The notes: a model not told the origin generated them from the letters alone. A stretch of DNA of 64,000 nucleotides from Streptomyces sp. CC0208 (GCF_003443735.1 NZ_CP031969.1:6758001-6822000); one strand, 5' to 3'. Positions 27,503 through 36,232 are shown, counted from the first letter of the stretch. A program made the numbers and translations.

Positions 27503-28422
27503 GCGCGCAGCTCCTTGCCGGTCAGCTCCAGAAACACGTCTTCCAGGGTGTGCCGTTCCACCGAGATCTTCTCCGGCATCACGCCGTGCTGGGCGCACCA
27601 GGACGTCACCGTCGCCAGCAGTTGCGGATCGACCTTGCCCACGACCCGGTAGGAGCCGGGGGTCAGTTCGGCCGCCGAGCAGTCCGCCGGGAGCGCCTTG
27701 AGCAGGGAACCCACGTCGAGCCCGGGGCGGCCGGCGAAGCGCAGGGTGTTCTCGGCGCCGCCCCGGCACAGCTCCTCGGGGCTGCCCTGGGCGATGACCC
27801 GGCCGCCGTCGATGATCGCCACGTCGTCGGCGAGCTGCTCGGCCTCGTCCATGTAGTGCGTGGTGAGGACGACCGAGACGCCGTCCGCGCGCAGGTCACG
27901 GACCAGGTCCCAGGTCGCGCGGCGGGCCTGCGGGTCGAGGCCGGCGGTCGGCTCGTCCAGGAACACCAGTTCCGGACGCCCCACGACGGCCATGGCGAGC
28001 GCAAGGCGCTGCTGCTGGCCGCCCGACAGCCTGCGGTACGTCGTCCTGCCGCAGCTCTCCAGGCCCAGGCGCTCGATCAGCGCGTCCACGTCGAGCGGGT
28101 GCGCGTGCAGACTCGCCATGTGCCGCAGCATCTCGTCGGCCCGGGCGCCCGAGTACACGCCCCCGGACTGGAGCATCACGCCGATCCTCGGGTGCAGCTC
28201 ACGGGCCTGCCGCACCGGGTCGAGGCCCAGGACCCGTACCGTGCCGGAGTCCGGCTTGCGGTATCCCTCGCAGGTCTCCACCGTCGTCGTCTTGCCGGCG
28301 CCGTTGGGCCCGAGTACGGCGGTCACGCCCGCCCGGGTCACCAGGTCGAGGCCGTCCACGGCGGTCTTCGTGCCGTACCGCTTCACCAGGGCGTGGACCT
28401 GGACCACGGGCTCACTTCGCAT
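27499..28422 (-). CDS. ABC transporter ATP-binding protein
   Basis: This is the ATPase partner of the ABC-2 permease, with 307 residues. The Walker A is GPNGAGKTT, the signature LSGGQQQR, Walker B LVFLDEPTAGLD, and the switch His is in VVLTTHYMDEAEQ. The C-terminal domain after about residue 220 is typical of drug- or lipid-export ATPases. I start at ATG 28422 (MRSEPVVQVHALVKRYG). A -10-like TAGACT on the minus strand (plus 28430-28435) lies 7 bases upstream, so the transcript may be leaderless. The gene begins 10 bases after the acetyltransferase gene ends. Confidence 0.93.
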   Translation of the reverse strand: MRSEPVVQVHALVKRYGTKTAVDGLDLVTRAGVTAVLGPNGAGKTTTVETCEGYRKPDSGTVRVLGLDPVRQARELHPRIGVMLQSGGVYSGARADEMLRHMASLHAHPLDVDALIERLGLESCGRTTYRRLSGGQQQRLALAMAVVGRPELVFLDEPTAGLDPQARRATWDLVRDLRADGVSVVLTTHYMDEAEQLADDVAIIDGGRVIAQGSPEELCRGGAENTLRFAGRPGLDVGSLLKALPADCSAAELTPGSYRVVGKVDPQLLATVTSWCAQHGVMPEKISVERHTLEDVFLELTGKELRA

Positions 28423-28432
28423 GGGCCCGAGT

Positions 28433-29290
28433 CTAGGTTCGCCGCCCGCGCCGCAGACGGGCGGGTGCAGGATCTCCACCCAGCGCGCTCTTCGGGGTGT
28501 CGTCCCGCGACCGGTGCAGCGCCAGCCAGCGCTGCGCGTACCGCACGGCGTCCGCCACCGGGAACAGCCGGACGTCGGCCGCGCCCACCCTTCCCCGTAC
28601 GACGGCGGCCTGGTCGCGCTCGAAGTCGTGCCCCAGTTCGTCGAAGCGGTCCGAGGTGATCGAGACCTCCGTGACCACCTCCCACCCGTCCGGCCCCGGG
28701 CGGCCGACGTTCACCAGCGGGGTCGGGATGCGGTACTCGGCGAGATGGAAGCTCGTGCAGGTGTCGTAGCCCGCGCCGAGGAGCAGCACGCGCGCCTGGA
28801 GGGCCTCCAGGCGCGCCAGCGGGCTGTGCTCGCCGAGGCGGCAGTCGGGGGCGTGGCCGTCCACGACGTCACGCGCGCGGGGGCCGATCGCCGCGAACGA
28901 GGTCTGCGGGTGCGCGCTGCGCAGGGCGCCGGGCCAGGTGCGCACGGTCTCCGGGATCACGCCGACCCCGCGCGAGGGCGTCACGAGAGGGTCGTACGCG
29001 GGCATGCTCGCCCGGATCGTGTCCCACCACTCCTCGGGCACCGGGGGGTTGCTCCACACCGCCGGGTCCGAGAGGTCGCCGGTCTGGGTGGGGACCACGA
29101 GGGTGCCGTCCGGGCCGAGGGCGTCCAGAAGTCCCTGGACCACCGCGACCGCGCCTCCGCAGACCCAGCCCAGAGAGCTGAGCGAGGCGTGCACGAGCAG
29201 GATCTCGCCGCGTCTGACACCCAGCTCGCGCAGTTGTCCTGCGAGGGTGTCGCGAGTGACAAGTGGGCCGGTGGGAGGCGGTATCGGCAT
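28433..29290 (-). CDS. AAC(3)-family N-acetyltransferase
   Basis: This is an antibiotic N-acetyltransferase-family protein of 285 residues. Family segments seen are ILLVHASLSSLGWVCGGA, DGTLVVPTQTGDLSDP, SAHPQTSFAAIG and VLLLGAGYDTCTSFHLAE, the last two holding the catalytic His and CoA-binding residues of AAC(3) enzymes. Chromosomal copies in Streptomyces may act on other amines, so aminoglycoside resistance is not proven. I start at ATG 29290 (MPIPPPTGPLV). There is no clear ribosome site, and a TTG at 29344 is an in-frame alternative. It diverges from sufR. Confidence 0.82.
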   Translation of the reverse strand: MPIPPPTGPLVTRDTLAGQLRELGVRRGEILLVHASLSSLGWVCGGAVAVVQGLLDALGPDGTLVVPTQTGDLSDPAVWSNPPVPEEWWDTIRASMPAYDPLVTPSRGVGVIPETVRTWPGALRSAHPQTSFAAIGPRARDVVDGHAPDCRLGEHSPLARLEALQARVLLLGAGYDTCTSFHLAEYRIPTPLVNVGRPGPDGWEVVTEVSITSDRFDELGHDFERDQAAVVRGRVGAADVRLFPVADAVRYAQRWLALHRSRDDTPKSALGGDPAPARLRRGRRT

Positions 29291-29360
29291 GGTTCGGGAG
29301 TGTCCCCGACGAGGCCGCCGGGCGCCACCGGTTTGATCGGTCAATGATCGTTTCCCCAGG

Positions 29361-29379
29361 TCAGGTTAGGGGTGCCTAA
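29361..29379. promoter_or_regulatory. Iron-box-like site (DmdR/IdeR type)
   Basis: The 19-mer TCAGGTTAGGGGTGCCTAA matches the actinobacterial iron box TTAGGTTAGGCTCACCTAA at 14 of 19 positions, including both outer CCTAA/TTAGG half-sites. It lies 73-91 bp upstream of sufR and just upstream of the divergent acetyltransferase gene. The consensus is from memory. Confidence 0.55.
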
Positions 29380-29415
29380 GTGATGCAGGGCACCGTCCGT
29401 CGGAGCGGACGCGGG

Positions 29416-29452
29416 TTGCCCGGCCCTGAGGAATTACGCAACAATGGCGTTG
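29416..29452 (+). promoter_or_regulatory. suf promoter with SufR operator
   Basis: TTGCCC (29416-29421), an 18-bp spacer and AACAAT (29440-29445) form a likely promoter whose start point falls on GTG 29452. The perfect palindrome CAAC-N6-GTTG (29439-29452) overlaps the -10 and the first base of the start codon. I recall this same motif as the binding site of Streptomyces SufR, so autorepression is likely. Confidence 0.7.
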
Positions 29453-30207
29453 TGAAAAACGTCGGCGAGGCTCGGGAGACCCCCACGGGGGCCCCTCAGG
29501 AGGAGCTCGCGACCGGTGAGCGGTCCACCCGCAACCGCGTCGCGCGATCCATCCTGGACCACGGCCCGTCGACCGTCGCCGAACTGGCCGGCCGACTGGG
29601 CCTCACCCATGCGGCCGTACGACGTCATCTGGACGCCTTGGCGGCCGACGAGGTCGTGGAGGCGCGGGAGCAGCGGGTGTACGGCGCGCGGACGCGTGGC
29701 CGTCCCGCCAAGGTCTTCGCGCTGACCGACTGCGGCCGGGACGCCTTCGACCAGTCGTACGACAAGCTCGCCGCGGACGCCCTGCGCTGGATCCAGGAGC
29801 GCTTCGGCGGGGACGAGGCGGTCGTCGCCTTCGCACGCGCGAGGATCGCCGCACAGGCCGAGGGATACCGCCAGGCCGTCGAGTCCGCCGCCCCCGAGGA
29901 GCGCACCGAAGCCCTGGCCAAGGCCCTGAGCGCGGACGGGTACGCTGCTACGGCGCGGAGCGCACCGGTCGGCGAGCAGCTCTGCCAGCACCACTGCCCG
30001 GTGGCCCATGTCGCGGAGAAGTTCCCGCAGCTCTGTGAGGCGGAGACGGAGATCTTCTCCCAGCTGCTCGGAACCCACGTCCAGCGACTGGCGACCATCG
30101 CGCACGGCGACGGCGTCTGCACGACGTTCATCCCCAAGATTTCCCACAGCACTGATCACACCACTGATATCGCATCCGCAAGCACGGCCGGGAGGAACCC
30201 CGCATGA
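29452..30207 (+). CDS. sufR: Fe-S-sensing repressor SufR
   Basis: SufR represses the suf operon when its Fe-S cluster is intact. The 251-residue product has an N-terminal winged helix (residues about 25-95: ARSILDHGPSTVAELAGRLG, AAVRRHLDALAADEVVEARE) and a C-terminal cysteine cluster CQHHCPVAHVAEKFPQLC, which supplies three cysteines for the [Fe-S] ligands. GTG 29452 appears to be a leaderless start, since the promoter -10 lies just upstream. The stop overlaps the sufB start (ATGA at 30204), so repressor and scaffold are translationally linked. Confidence 0.93.
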   Translation: MKNVGEARETPTGAPQEELATGERSTRNRVARSILDHGPSTVAELAGRLGLTHAAVRRHLDALAADEVVEAREQRVYGARTRGRPAKVFALTDCGRDAFDQSYDKLAADALRWIQERFGGDEAVVAFARARIAAQAEGYRQAVESAAPEERTEALAKALSADGYAATARSAPVGEQLCQHHCPVAHVAEKFPQLCEAETEIFSQLLGTHVQRLATIAHGDGVCTTFIPKISHSTDHTTDIASASTAGRNPA

Positions 30208-31625
30208 CTCTCCCCACGGAGACTGCCCACCCCGAACTCGAGGGCCTGGGTAAGTACGAATACGGCTGGGCCGACTCCGACACGGCCGGCGCCTCTGCGA
30301 AGCGCGGCATCAACGAGGACGTCGTCCGCGACATCTCCGCGAAGAAGAGCGAGCCGGAGTGGATGACCAAGCTCCGTCTCAAGGGGCTGCGCCTCTTCGA
30401 CAAGAAGCCCATGCCGAACTGGGGCTCGGACCTCTCCGGCATCGACTTCGACAACATCAAGTACTTCGTGCGGTCCACGGAGAAGCAGGCGGAGTCCTGG
30501 GAGGACCTGCCCGAGGACATCAAGAACACGTACGACAAGCTCGGCATCCCCGAGGCGGAGAAGCAGCGCCTCGTCGCCGGTGTCGCGGCCCAGTACGAGT
30601 CCGAGGTCGTCTACCACCAGATCCGTGAGGACCTGGAGGAGCAGGGCGTCATCTTCCTCGACACCGACACCGCTCTCAAGGAGCACCCGGAGCTCTTCAA
30701 GGAGTACTTCGGCACCGTCATCCCGGTCGGCGACAACAAGTTCGCGTCTCTGAACACCGCGGTGTGGTCGGGCGGCTCCTTCATCTACGTGCCGCCGGGC
30801 GTGCACGTGGAGATCCCGCTCCAGGCCTACTTCCGTATCAACACGGAGAACATGGGCCAGTTCGAGCGGACCCTGATCATCGTCGACGAGGGTGCCTACG
30901 TGCACTACGTCGAGGGCTGTACGGCTCCGATCTACAAGTCGGACTCGCTGCACTCCGCGGTCGTCGAGATCATCGTCAAGAAGAACGCCCGCTGCCGTTA
31001 CACGACCATCCAGAACTGGTCGAACAACGTCTACAACCTGGTCACCAAGCGCGCCGTGGCGTACGAGGGCGCGACCATGGAGTGGATCGACGGCAACATC
31101 GGCTCCAAGGTGACGATGAAGTACCCGGCCGTCTACCTGATGGGCGAGCACGCCAAGGGCGAGACCCTGTCCATCGCCTTCGCGGGCGAGGGCCAGCACC
31201 AGGACGCCGGCTCCAAGATGGTCCACATGGCGCCGAACACCTCCTCCAACATCGTCTCCAAGTCGGTGGCGCGCGGCGGCGGTCGTACGTCCTACCGCGG
31301 TCTCGTCGAGATCGGCGAGGGCGCCCACGGCTCCAAGTCGAACGTGCTGTGCGACGCGCTGCTCGTCGACACCATCTCCCGCTCCGACACGTACCCGTAC
31401 GTGGACGTCCGCGAGGACGACGTGTCCATGGGCCACGAGGCGACCGTCTCCAAGGTCTCCGAGGACCAGCTCTTCTACCTGATGAGCCGTGGTCTGACCG
31501 AGTTCGAGGCGATGGCCATGATCGTGCGCGGCTTCGTCGAGCCCATCGCGAAGGAGCTGCCCATGGAGTACGCCCTCGAGCTCAACCGGCTGATCGAGCT
31601 GCAGATGGAAGGCGCGGTCGGTTAA
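30204..31625 (+). CDS. sufB: Fe-S cluster assembly protein SufB
   Basis: SufB is the scaffold on which new Fe-S clusters are built, in complex with SufC and SufD. The 473-residue product has the family core with WSGGSFIYVPPGVHVE, the beta-helix region YVHYVEGCTAPIY with a conserved Cys, CRYTTIQNWSNNVYNLVTKR, and the C-terminal ARGGGRTSYRGLVEIG, with NVLCDALLVD carrying the essential late Cys. Overlap with sufR by ATGA and 61 bases to sufD place it in one operon. Confidence 0.97.
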   Translation: MTLPTETAHPELEGLGKYEYGWADSDTAGASAKRGINEDVVRDISAKKSEPEWMTKLRLKGLRLFDKKPMPNWGSDLSGIDFDNIKYFVRSTEKQAESWEDLPEDIKNTYDKLGIPEAEKQRLVAGVAAQYESEVVYHQIREDLEEQGVIFLDTDTALKEHPELFKEYFGTVIPVGDNKFASLNTAVWSGGSFIYVPPGVHVEIPLQAYFRINTENMGQFERTLIIVDEGAYVHYVEGCTAPIYKSDSLHSAVVEIIVKKNARCRYTTIQNWSNNVYNLVTKRAVAYEGATMEWIDGNIGSKVTMKYPAVYLMGEHAKGETLSIAFAGEGQHQDAGSKMVHMAPNTSSNIVSKSVARGGGRTSYRGLVEIGEGAHGSKSNVLCDALLVDTISRSDTYPYVDVREDDVSMGHEATVSKVSEDQLFYLMSRGLTEFEAMAMIVRGFVEPIAKELPMEYALELNRLIELQMEGAVG

Positions 31626-31686
31626 GACCGGTCTCCCCGCAAGCAGCTAGCGAAACCTGACGTAGGAAGAGAGCAGACCGACAGCC

Positions 31687-32868
31687 ATGGCTGAGGCTCA
31701 GAACATCCCGGTGGGCAGCACGACCGCCGGCCAGATCGCGGTGGCCGCCGAGTCGACCGTCGCCACGCGCATGAGCGCGCCCCCGTCCTTCGACGTGGCG
31801 GACTTCCCGGTCCCGCACGGCCGCGAGGAGGAGTGGCGGTTCACCCCGCTGGAGCGCCTGCGCGGGCTGCACGACGGCACCGCGGTCGCCACCGGCGACG
31901 GCGTGAAGGTCGACATCGAGGCCCCCGAGGGGGTCGTGATCGAGACCGTCGGCCGCGACGACGCCCGGCTCGGCAAGGCCGGCACCCCGGTGGACCGCAT
32001 CGCCGCCCAGGCGTACTCGGCGTTCGAGAAGGCCGGCGTGGTCACCGTCCCCAAGGAGACGGTGCTCACCGAGCCGATCCGTATCGCCGTGCACGGCGAG
32101 GGCGGGGTCCGCTTCGGCCACCAGGTGATCGAGCTGGGCGCCTTCGCCGAGGCCGTCGTCGTCATCGACCACACCGGTGACGCGGTGCTCGCCGCCAACG
32201 TCGACTACATCCTGGGCGACGGCGCCAAGCTGACCGTCGTCTCCGTCCAGGACTGGGACGACAAGGCCGTGCACGTGGCCCAGCACAACGCGCTGATCGG
32301 CCGGGACGCCACCTTCAAGTCGTTCGTGGTCACCTTCGGCGGCGACCTCGTCCGTCTGCACCCGCGCGTCGCCTACGCCGGCCCCGGCGGTGAGGCCGAG
32401 CTGTTCGGCCTGTACTTCACCGACGCCGGCCAGCACCAGGAGCACCGCCTCCTCGTCGACCACAACACCCCGCACTGCAAGTCGAACGTCGCCTACAAGG
32501 GCGCGCTCCAGGGCGAGGGCGCCCACGCGGTGTGGATCGGTGACGTGCTCATCGAGGCCAAGGCCGAGGGCACGGACACCTACGAGATGAACCGCAACCT
32601 CGTCCTCACCGACGGCGCGCGGGTCGACTCGGTGCCGAACCTGGAGATCGAGACCGGCGAGATCGTCGGCGCCGGTCACGCCTCGGCGACCGGCCGCTTC
32701 GACGACGAGCAGCTCTTCTACCTGATGGCCCGTGGCATCCCGGCCGACGAGGCCCGGCGCCTGGTGGTCCGTGGCTTCTTCGCCGAGCTGGTCCAGCAGA
32801 TCGGTGTCGACGACATCGAGGAGCGCCTTCTCACGAAGATCGACGAGGAGCTGGAGGCCACCGTCTGA
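31687..32868 (+). CDS. sufD: Fe-S cluster assembly protein SufD
   Basis: SufD is the SufB paralogue in the SufBC2D complex and helps iron acquisition. The protein is 393 residues. Its beta-helix core and C-terminal helical domain are recognisable: LLVDHNTPHCKSNVAYKG with the conserved His and Cys, NRNLVLTDGARVDSVPNLEI, GHASATGRFDDEQLFYLMARGI and RRLVVRGFFAELV. A long N-terminal segment of about 60 residues is low in similarity, as usual. The stop overlaps the next start (TGATG at 32866-32870). Confidence 0.96.
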   Translation: MAEAQNIPVGSTTAGQIAVAAESTVATRMSAPPSFDVADFPVPHGREEEWRFTPLERLRGLHDGTAVATGDGVKVDIEAPEGVVIETVGRDDARLGKAGTPVDRIAAQAYSAFEKAGVVTVPKETVLTEPIRIAVHGEGGVRFGHQVIELGAFAEAVVVIDHTGDAVLAANVDYILGDGAKLTVVSVQDWDDKAVHVAQHNALIGRDATFKSFVVTFGGDLVRLHPRVAYAGPGGEAELFGLYFTDAGQHQEHRLLVDHNTPHCKSNVAYKGALQGEGAHAVWIGDVLIEAKAEGTDTYEMNRNLVLTDGARVDSVPNLEIETGEIVGAGHASATGRFDDEQLFYLMARGIPADEARRLVVRGFFAELVQQIGVDDIEERLLTKIDEELEATV

Positions 32869-33185
32869 TGGCCTTCCTACGCGCCTGCGGGCTGAGCGAG
32901 CTGGAGGAGAACACCCCGAAGCGGGTGGAACTCGACGGCACGCCGGTCTCGGTCGTACAGACCGAGGGAGAGGTGTTCGCCATCCACGACATCTGCTCCC
33001 ACGCCAACGTCTCGCTCTCCGAGGGCGAGGTGGAGGACTGCCAGATCGAGTGCTGGCTGCACGGCTCCAGCTTCGACCTGCGCACCGGCAAACCGTCCGG
33101 CCTTCCCGCGACGCGCCCCGTCCCCGTATACCCCGTAAAGATCGAAGGGGACGATGTGCTCGTCTCCCTTTCCCAGGAGTCCTGA
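32868..33185 (+). CDS. Rieske-type ferredoxin in the suf operon
   Basis: This is a small Rieske [2Fe-2S] ferredoxin of 105 residues. Cluster ligands are the two His and two Cys in CSHANVSLSEGEVEDC and CWLHGSSFDLRTG, with the spacing of non-haem dioxygenase ferredoxins. Actinobacterial suf operons keep this gene between sufD and sufC. It may pass electrons during cluster assembly; this is inference. It overlaps sufD by one base and is 7 bases from sufC. Confidence 0.93.
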   Translation: MAFLRACGLSELEENTPKRVELDGTPVSVVQTEGEVFAIHDICSHANVSLSEGEVEDCQIECWLHGSSFDLRTGKPSGLPATRPVPVYPVKIEGDDVLVSLSQES

Positions 33186-33192
33186 GGCACCC

Positions 33193-33957
33193 ATGGCAAC
33201 GCTTGAAATCCGAGACCTGCACGTCACCGTCGAGGTCGAGAACGGCACGAAGGAAATCCTCAAGGGTGTCGACCTCACCGTGAAGCAGGGCGAGACGCAC
33301 GCCATCATGGGCCCCAACGGCTCCGGCAAGTCGACGCTCGCCTACTCCCTCGCGGGTCACCCGAAGTACACCATCACCGGCGGCACCGTCACCCTCGACG
33401 GTGAGGACGTCCTGGAGATGGAGGTCGACGAGCGCGCCCGCGCCGGCCTGTTCCTCGCGATGCAGTACCCGGTCGAGGTCCCGGGTGTGTCCGTGTCGAA
33501 CTTCCTCCGTACCTCCGCCACCGCCATCCGCGGCGAGGCCCCCAAGCTGCGCACCTGGGTGAAGGAGGTCAAGGAGGCCATGGAGCGCCTCCACATGGAC
33601 TCCTCCTTCGCCGAGCGCAACGTCAACGAGGGCTTCTCCGGCGGTGAGAAGAAGCGCCACGAGATCCTCCAGCTCGAACTGCTCAAGCCGAAGATCGCGA
33701 TCCTCGACGAGACCGACTCCGGCCTCGACGTCGACGCCCTTCGCGTCGTCTCCGAGGGCGTGAACCGTGTCCGCGAGACCGGCGAGGTCGGCACCCTGCT
33801 GATCACGCACTACACGCGCATCCTGCGCTACATCAAGCCCGACTTCGTCCACGTCTTCTCCGGCGGCCGGATCGTCGAGTCCGGCGGCGCCGAGCTGGCC
33901 GACAAGCTGGAGAACGAGGGCTACGAGGCATACACGAAGGGTGGCGTATCCGCGTGA
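33193..33957 (+). CDS. sufC: Fe-S assembly ATPase SufC
   Basis: SufC is the ABC-type ATPase of the SufBC2D complex. The 254-residue product starts at ATG 33193 (MATLEIRDLHVTVE). The 13 codons upstream are in frame but lack similarity. Motifs are Walker A GPNGSGKSTL, the ABC signature FSGGEKKR, Walker B KIAILDETDSGLD and the switch His in LLITHYTRILRY. The stop overlaps the sufS GTG (33954). Confidence 0.97.
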   Translation: MATLEIRDLHVTVEVENGTKEILKGVDLTVKQGETHAIMGPNGSGKSTLAYSLAGHPKYTITGGTVTLDGEDVLEMEVDERARAGLFLAMQYPVEVPGVSVSNFLRTSATAIRGEAPKLRTWVKEVKEAMERLHMDSSFAERNVNEGFSGGEKKRHEILQLELLKPKIAILDETDSGLDVDALRVVSEGVNRVRETGEVGTLLITHYTRILRYIKPDFVHVFSGGRIVESGGAELADKLENEGYEAYTKGGVSA

Positions 33958-35210
33958 CACAGCTGCCGGGCCTCCTCGACACCGAGGCGATCCGCAAGGA
34001 CTTCCCGATCCTGGACCGCCTGGTCCACGACGACCGGAAGCTCGTCTACCTGGACAACGCGGCGACCTCGCAGAAGCCGCGCCAGGTACTGGACGCCCTG
34101 AGCGAGTACTACGAGCGCTACAACGCCAACGTCCACCGCGGTGTGCATGTGCTCGCCGAGGAGGCCACGGCGCTGTACGAGGGCGCGCGCGACAAGGTCG
34201 CCGAGTTCATCAACGCGCCCTCGCGCAACGAGGTGATCTTCACCAAGAACGCCTCCGAGTCGCTCAACCTCGTGGCGAACATGCTGGGCTGGGCCGACGA
34301 GCCCTACCGCGTGGACTCCGAGACCGAGATCGTCATCACGGAGATGGAGCACCACTCCAACATCGTGCCGTGGCAGCTGCTGGCGCAGCGCACGGGCGCG
34401 AAGCTGAAGTGGTTCGGGCTGACCGACGACGGCCGCCTCGACCTGTCCAACATCGACGAGATCATCACCGAGAAGACGAAGATCGTCTCCTTCGTGCTGG
34501 TCTCCAACATCCTGGGCACGGTCAACCCGGTCGAGGCGATCGTCCGCCGCGCGCAGGAAGTCGGCGCGCTGGTCTGCATCGACGCCTCCCAGGCCGCCCC
34601 GCACATGCCGGTGGACGTGCAGGCGCTCCAGGCCGACTTCGTGGCTTTCACCGGCCACAAGATGTGCGGCCCGACGGGCATCGGCGTCCTGTGGGGACGG
34701 CAGGAGCTCCTGGAGGACCTGCCCCCGTTCCTCGGCGGCGGCGAGATGATCGAGACCGTGTCGATGCACTCGTCGACGTACGCCCCGGCGCCGCACAAGT
34801 TCGAGGCGGGTACCCCCCCGGTCGCGCAGGCGGTCGGTCTGGGCGCGGCCATCGACTATCTCCAGGCGATCGGCATGGACAAGATCCTTGCCCACGAGCA
34901 CGCGCTGACCGAGTACGCGGTCCAGCGCCTGACTCAGGTGCCGGACCTCAGGATCATCGGCCCGACCACGGCCGAGGACCGGGGCGCGGCGATCTCCTTC
35001 ACGCTCGGTGACATCCACCCGCACGACGTGGGCCAGGTCCTCGACGAGCAGGGCATCGCGGTCCGGGTCGGCCACCACTGCGCGCGGCCGGTCTGCCTGC
35101 GGTACGGAATTCCCGCGACCACGCGAGCGTCGTTCTATCTGTACTCCACTCCCGCCGAGATCGACGCACTGATCGAAGGGCTGGAGCACGTACGGAACTT
35201 CTTCGGCTGA
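33954..35210 (+). CDS. sufS: Cysteine desulfurase SufS
   Basis: SufS is the PLP enzyme that takes sulfur from cysteine for cluster assembly. The protein is 418 residues from GTG 33954, overlapping sufC. YLDNAATSQKPRQV, the PLP Lys in FTGHKMCGPTGIGVLWG, and the catalytic Cys in RVGHHCARPVCLRYG identify the class II (SufS/CsdA) type, whose short Cys loop requires a partner such as SufU. sufU follows 17 bases downstream. Confidence 0.97.
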   Translation: MTQLPGLLDTEAIRKDFPILDRLVHDDRKLVYLDNAATSQKPRQVLDALSEYYERYNANVHRGVHVLAEEATALYEGARDKVAEFINAPSRNEVIFTKNASESLNLVANMLGWADEPYRVDSETEIVITEMEHHSNIVPWQLLAQRTGAKLKWFGLTDDGRLDLSNIDEIITEKTKIVSFVLVSNILGTVNPVEAIVRRAQEVGALVCIDASQAAPHMPVDVQALQADFVAFTGHKMCGPTGIGVLWGRQELLEDLPPFLGGGEMIETVSMHSSTYAPAPHKFEAGTPPVAQAVGLGAAIDYLQAIGMDKILAHEHALTEYAVQRLTQVPDLRIIGPTTAEDRGAAISFTLGDIHPHDVGQVLDEQGIAVRVGHHCARPVCLRYGIPATTRASFYLYSTPAEIDALIEGLEHVRNFFG

Positions 35211-35227
35211 CGGGAACGGGCTATCGC

Positions 35228-35698
35228 ATGAAGCTGGACTCGATGTACCAGGAAGTCATCCTGGACCACTACAAGCACCCGCACGGGCGTGGTCTCAGGG
35301 ATGGCGACGCCGAGGTGCACCACGTGAACCCGACGTGCGGCGACGAGATCACCCTCCGCGTGAAGTACGACGGCACGAGGATCGAGGACGTCTCCTACGA
35401 GGGCCAGGGCTGCTCGATCAGCCAGGCCAGCGCGTCCGTCCTGAACGATCTGCTGGTGGGCAAGGACCTGGCGGACGCGCGGCGGATCCAGGAGACCTTC
35501 CTGGAGCTGATGCAGTCGAAGGGCAGGATCGAGCCCGACGACGCGATGGAGGAGGTGCTGGAGGACGCGGTCGCGTTCGCCGGTGTCTCCAAGTACCCGG
35601 CCCGGGTCAAGTGCGCCCTCCTCAGCTGGATGGCATGGAAGGACGCGACGGCCCAGGCGCTGGACGCCGGAGCCGACGCCGAAAGGAAGACGGCATGA
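35228..35698 (+). CDS. sufU: Zinc-dependent sulfurtransferase SufU
   Basis: SufU accepts persulfide sulfur from SufS. The 156-residue product has the three conserved cysteines: NPTCGDEI, YEGQGCSISQAS and ARVKCALLSWMAWKD. The Asp of CGDEI completes the zinc site as in the B. subtilis enzyme. It keeps the extra loop between strands that separates SufU from IscU scaffolds. The stop overlaps the sufT start (ATGA, 35695). Confidence 0.95.
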   Translation: MKLDSMYQEVILDHYKHPHGRGLRDGDAEVHHVNPTCGDEITLRVKYDGTRIEDVSYEGQGCSISQASASVLNDLLVGKDLADARRIQETFLELMQSKGRIEPDDAMEEVLEDAVAFAGVSKYPARVKCALLSWMAWKDATAQALDAGADAERKTA

Positions 35699-36027
35699 GC
35701 GAGACCGTTGAGATGAAGCCGGCCTCGGAGGAAGAGATCCGCGAGGCGCTGTACGACGTCGTCGACCCCGAGCTGGGCATCGACGTCGTCAACCTCGGCC
35801 TGATCTACGGCATCCACGTCGACGACGCGAACATCGCGACCCTCGACATGACCCTGACCTCGGCGGCCTGCCCGCTGACGGACGTCATCGAGGACCAGGC
35901 CAAGTCCGCCACGGACGGCCTCGTCAGCGAACTCCGCATCAACTGGGTGTGGATGCCGCCGTGGGGGCCGGACAAGATCACGGACGACGGGCGCGAGCAG
36001 CTTCGGGCGCTCGGGTTCAACGTCTGA
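35695..36027 (+). CDS. sufT: MIP18/DUF59-family Fe-S maturation protein SufT
   Basis: SufT-type DUF59 proteins help mature selected Fe-S proteins. The product is 110 residues: IREALYDVVDPELGIDVVNLGLIYGI is the family signature (given in part), and TLTSAACPLTDVIEDQ carries the reactive Cys. The C-terminal VWMPPWGPDKITDDGREQL is also typical. It closes the suf operon and is followed by a terminator. Confidence 0.95.
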   Translation: MSETVEMKPASEEEIREALYDVVDPELGIDVVNLGLIYGIHVDDANIATLDMTLTSAACPLTDVIEDQAKSATDGLVSELRINWVWMPPWGPDKITDDGREQLRALGFNV

Positions 36028-36046
36028 GCAGCCGAGCGACCCCGTC

Positions 36047-36075
36047 GAGGCCCCCGGAGAAGTTCCGGGGGCCTC
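36047..36075 (+). terminator. Terminator of the suf operon
   Basis: A 12-bp perfect stem pairs 36047-36058 with 36064-36075 around a 5-nt loop and ends 8 bases before the stop of the convergent small gene, so it may serve both strands. Confidence 0.8.
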
Positions 36076-36082
36076 GCTCCGT

Positions 36083-36232
36083 TCAGCGGTGCAGCGCACG
36101 GACGAACGTCCGAAAGGCGCTGAGCCGCTGATTCCCGTGCAGGCCGCGGAGCGCGGCGAGGAAGGCCACGAGCAGGGAGATCACGCAGACCAGGGGGAGG
36201 AGCAGCAGGAGGAGCACCTCGGGCAGGGACAC
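36083..36232 (-). CDS. Small single-span membrane protein
   Basis: A GTG at 36232 opens a 49-codon frame: MSLPEVLLLLLLPLVCVISL, then LVAFLAALRGLHGNQRLSAF and RTFVRALHR before TGA at 36083. It is a single hydrophobic helix followed by a basic tail, the pattern of small membrane peptides. The upstream GAAAGG is a fair ribosome site. Codon third positions are GC-rich. I do not recognise a family. It converges on sufT and lies downstream of the HTH/P-loop/Sel1 gene on the same strand, 140 bases away. Confidence 0.5.
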   Translation of the reverse strand: MSLPEVLLLLLLPLVCVISLLVAFLAALRGLHGNQRLSAFRTFVRALHR

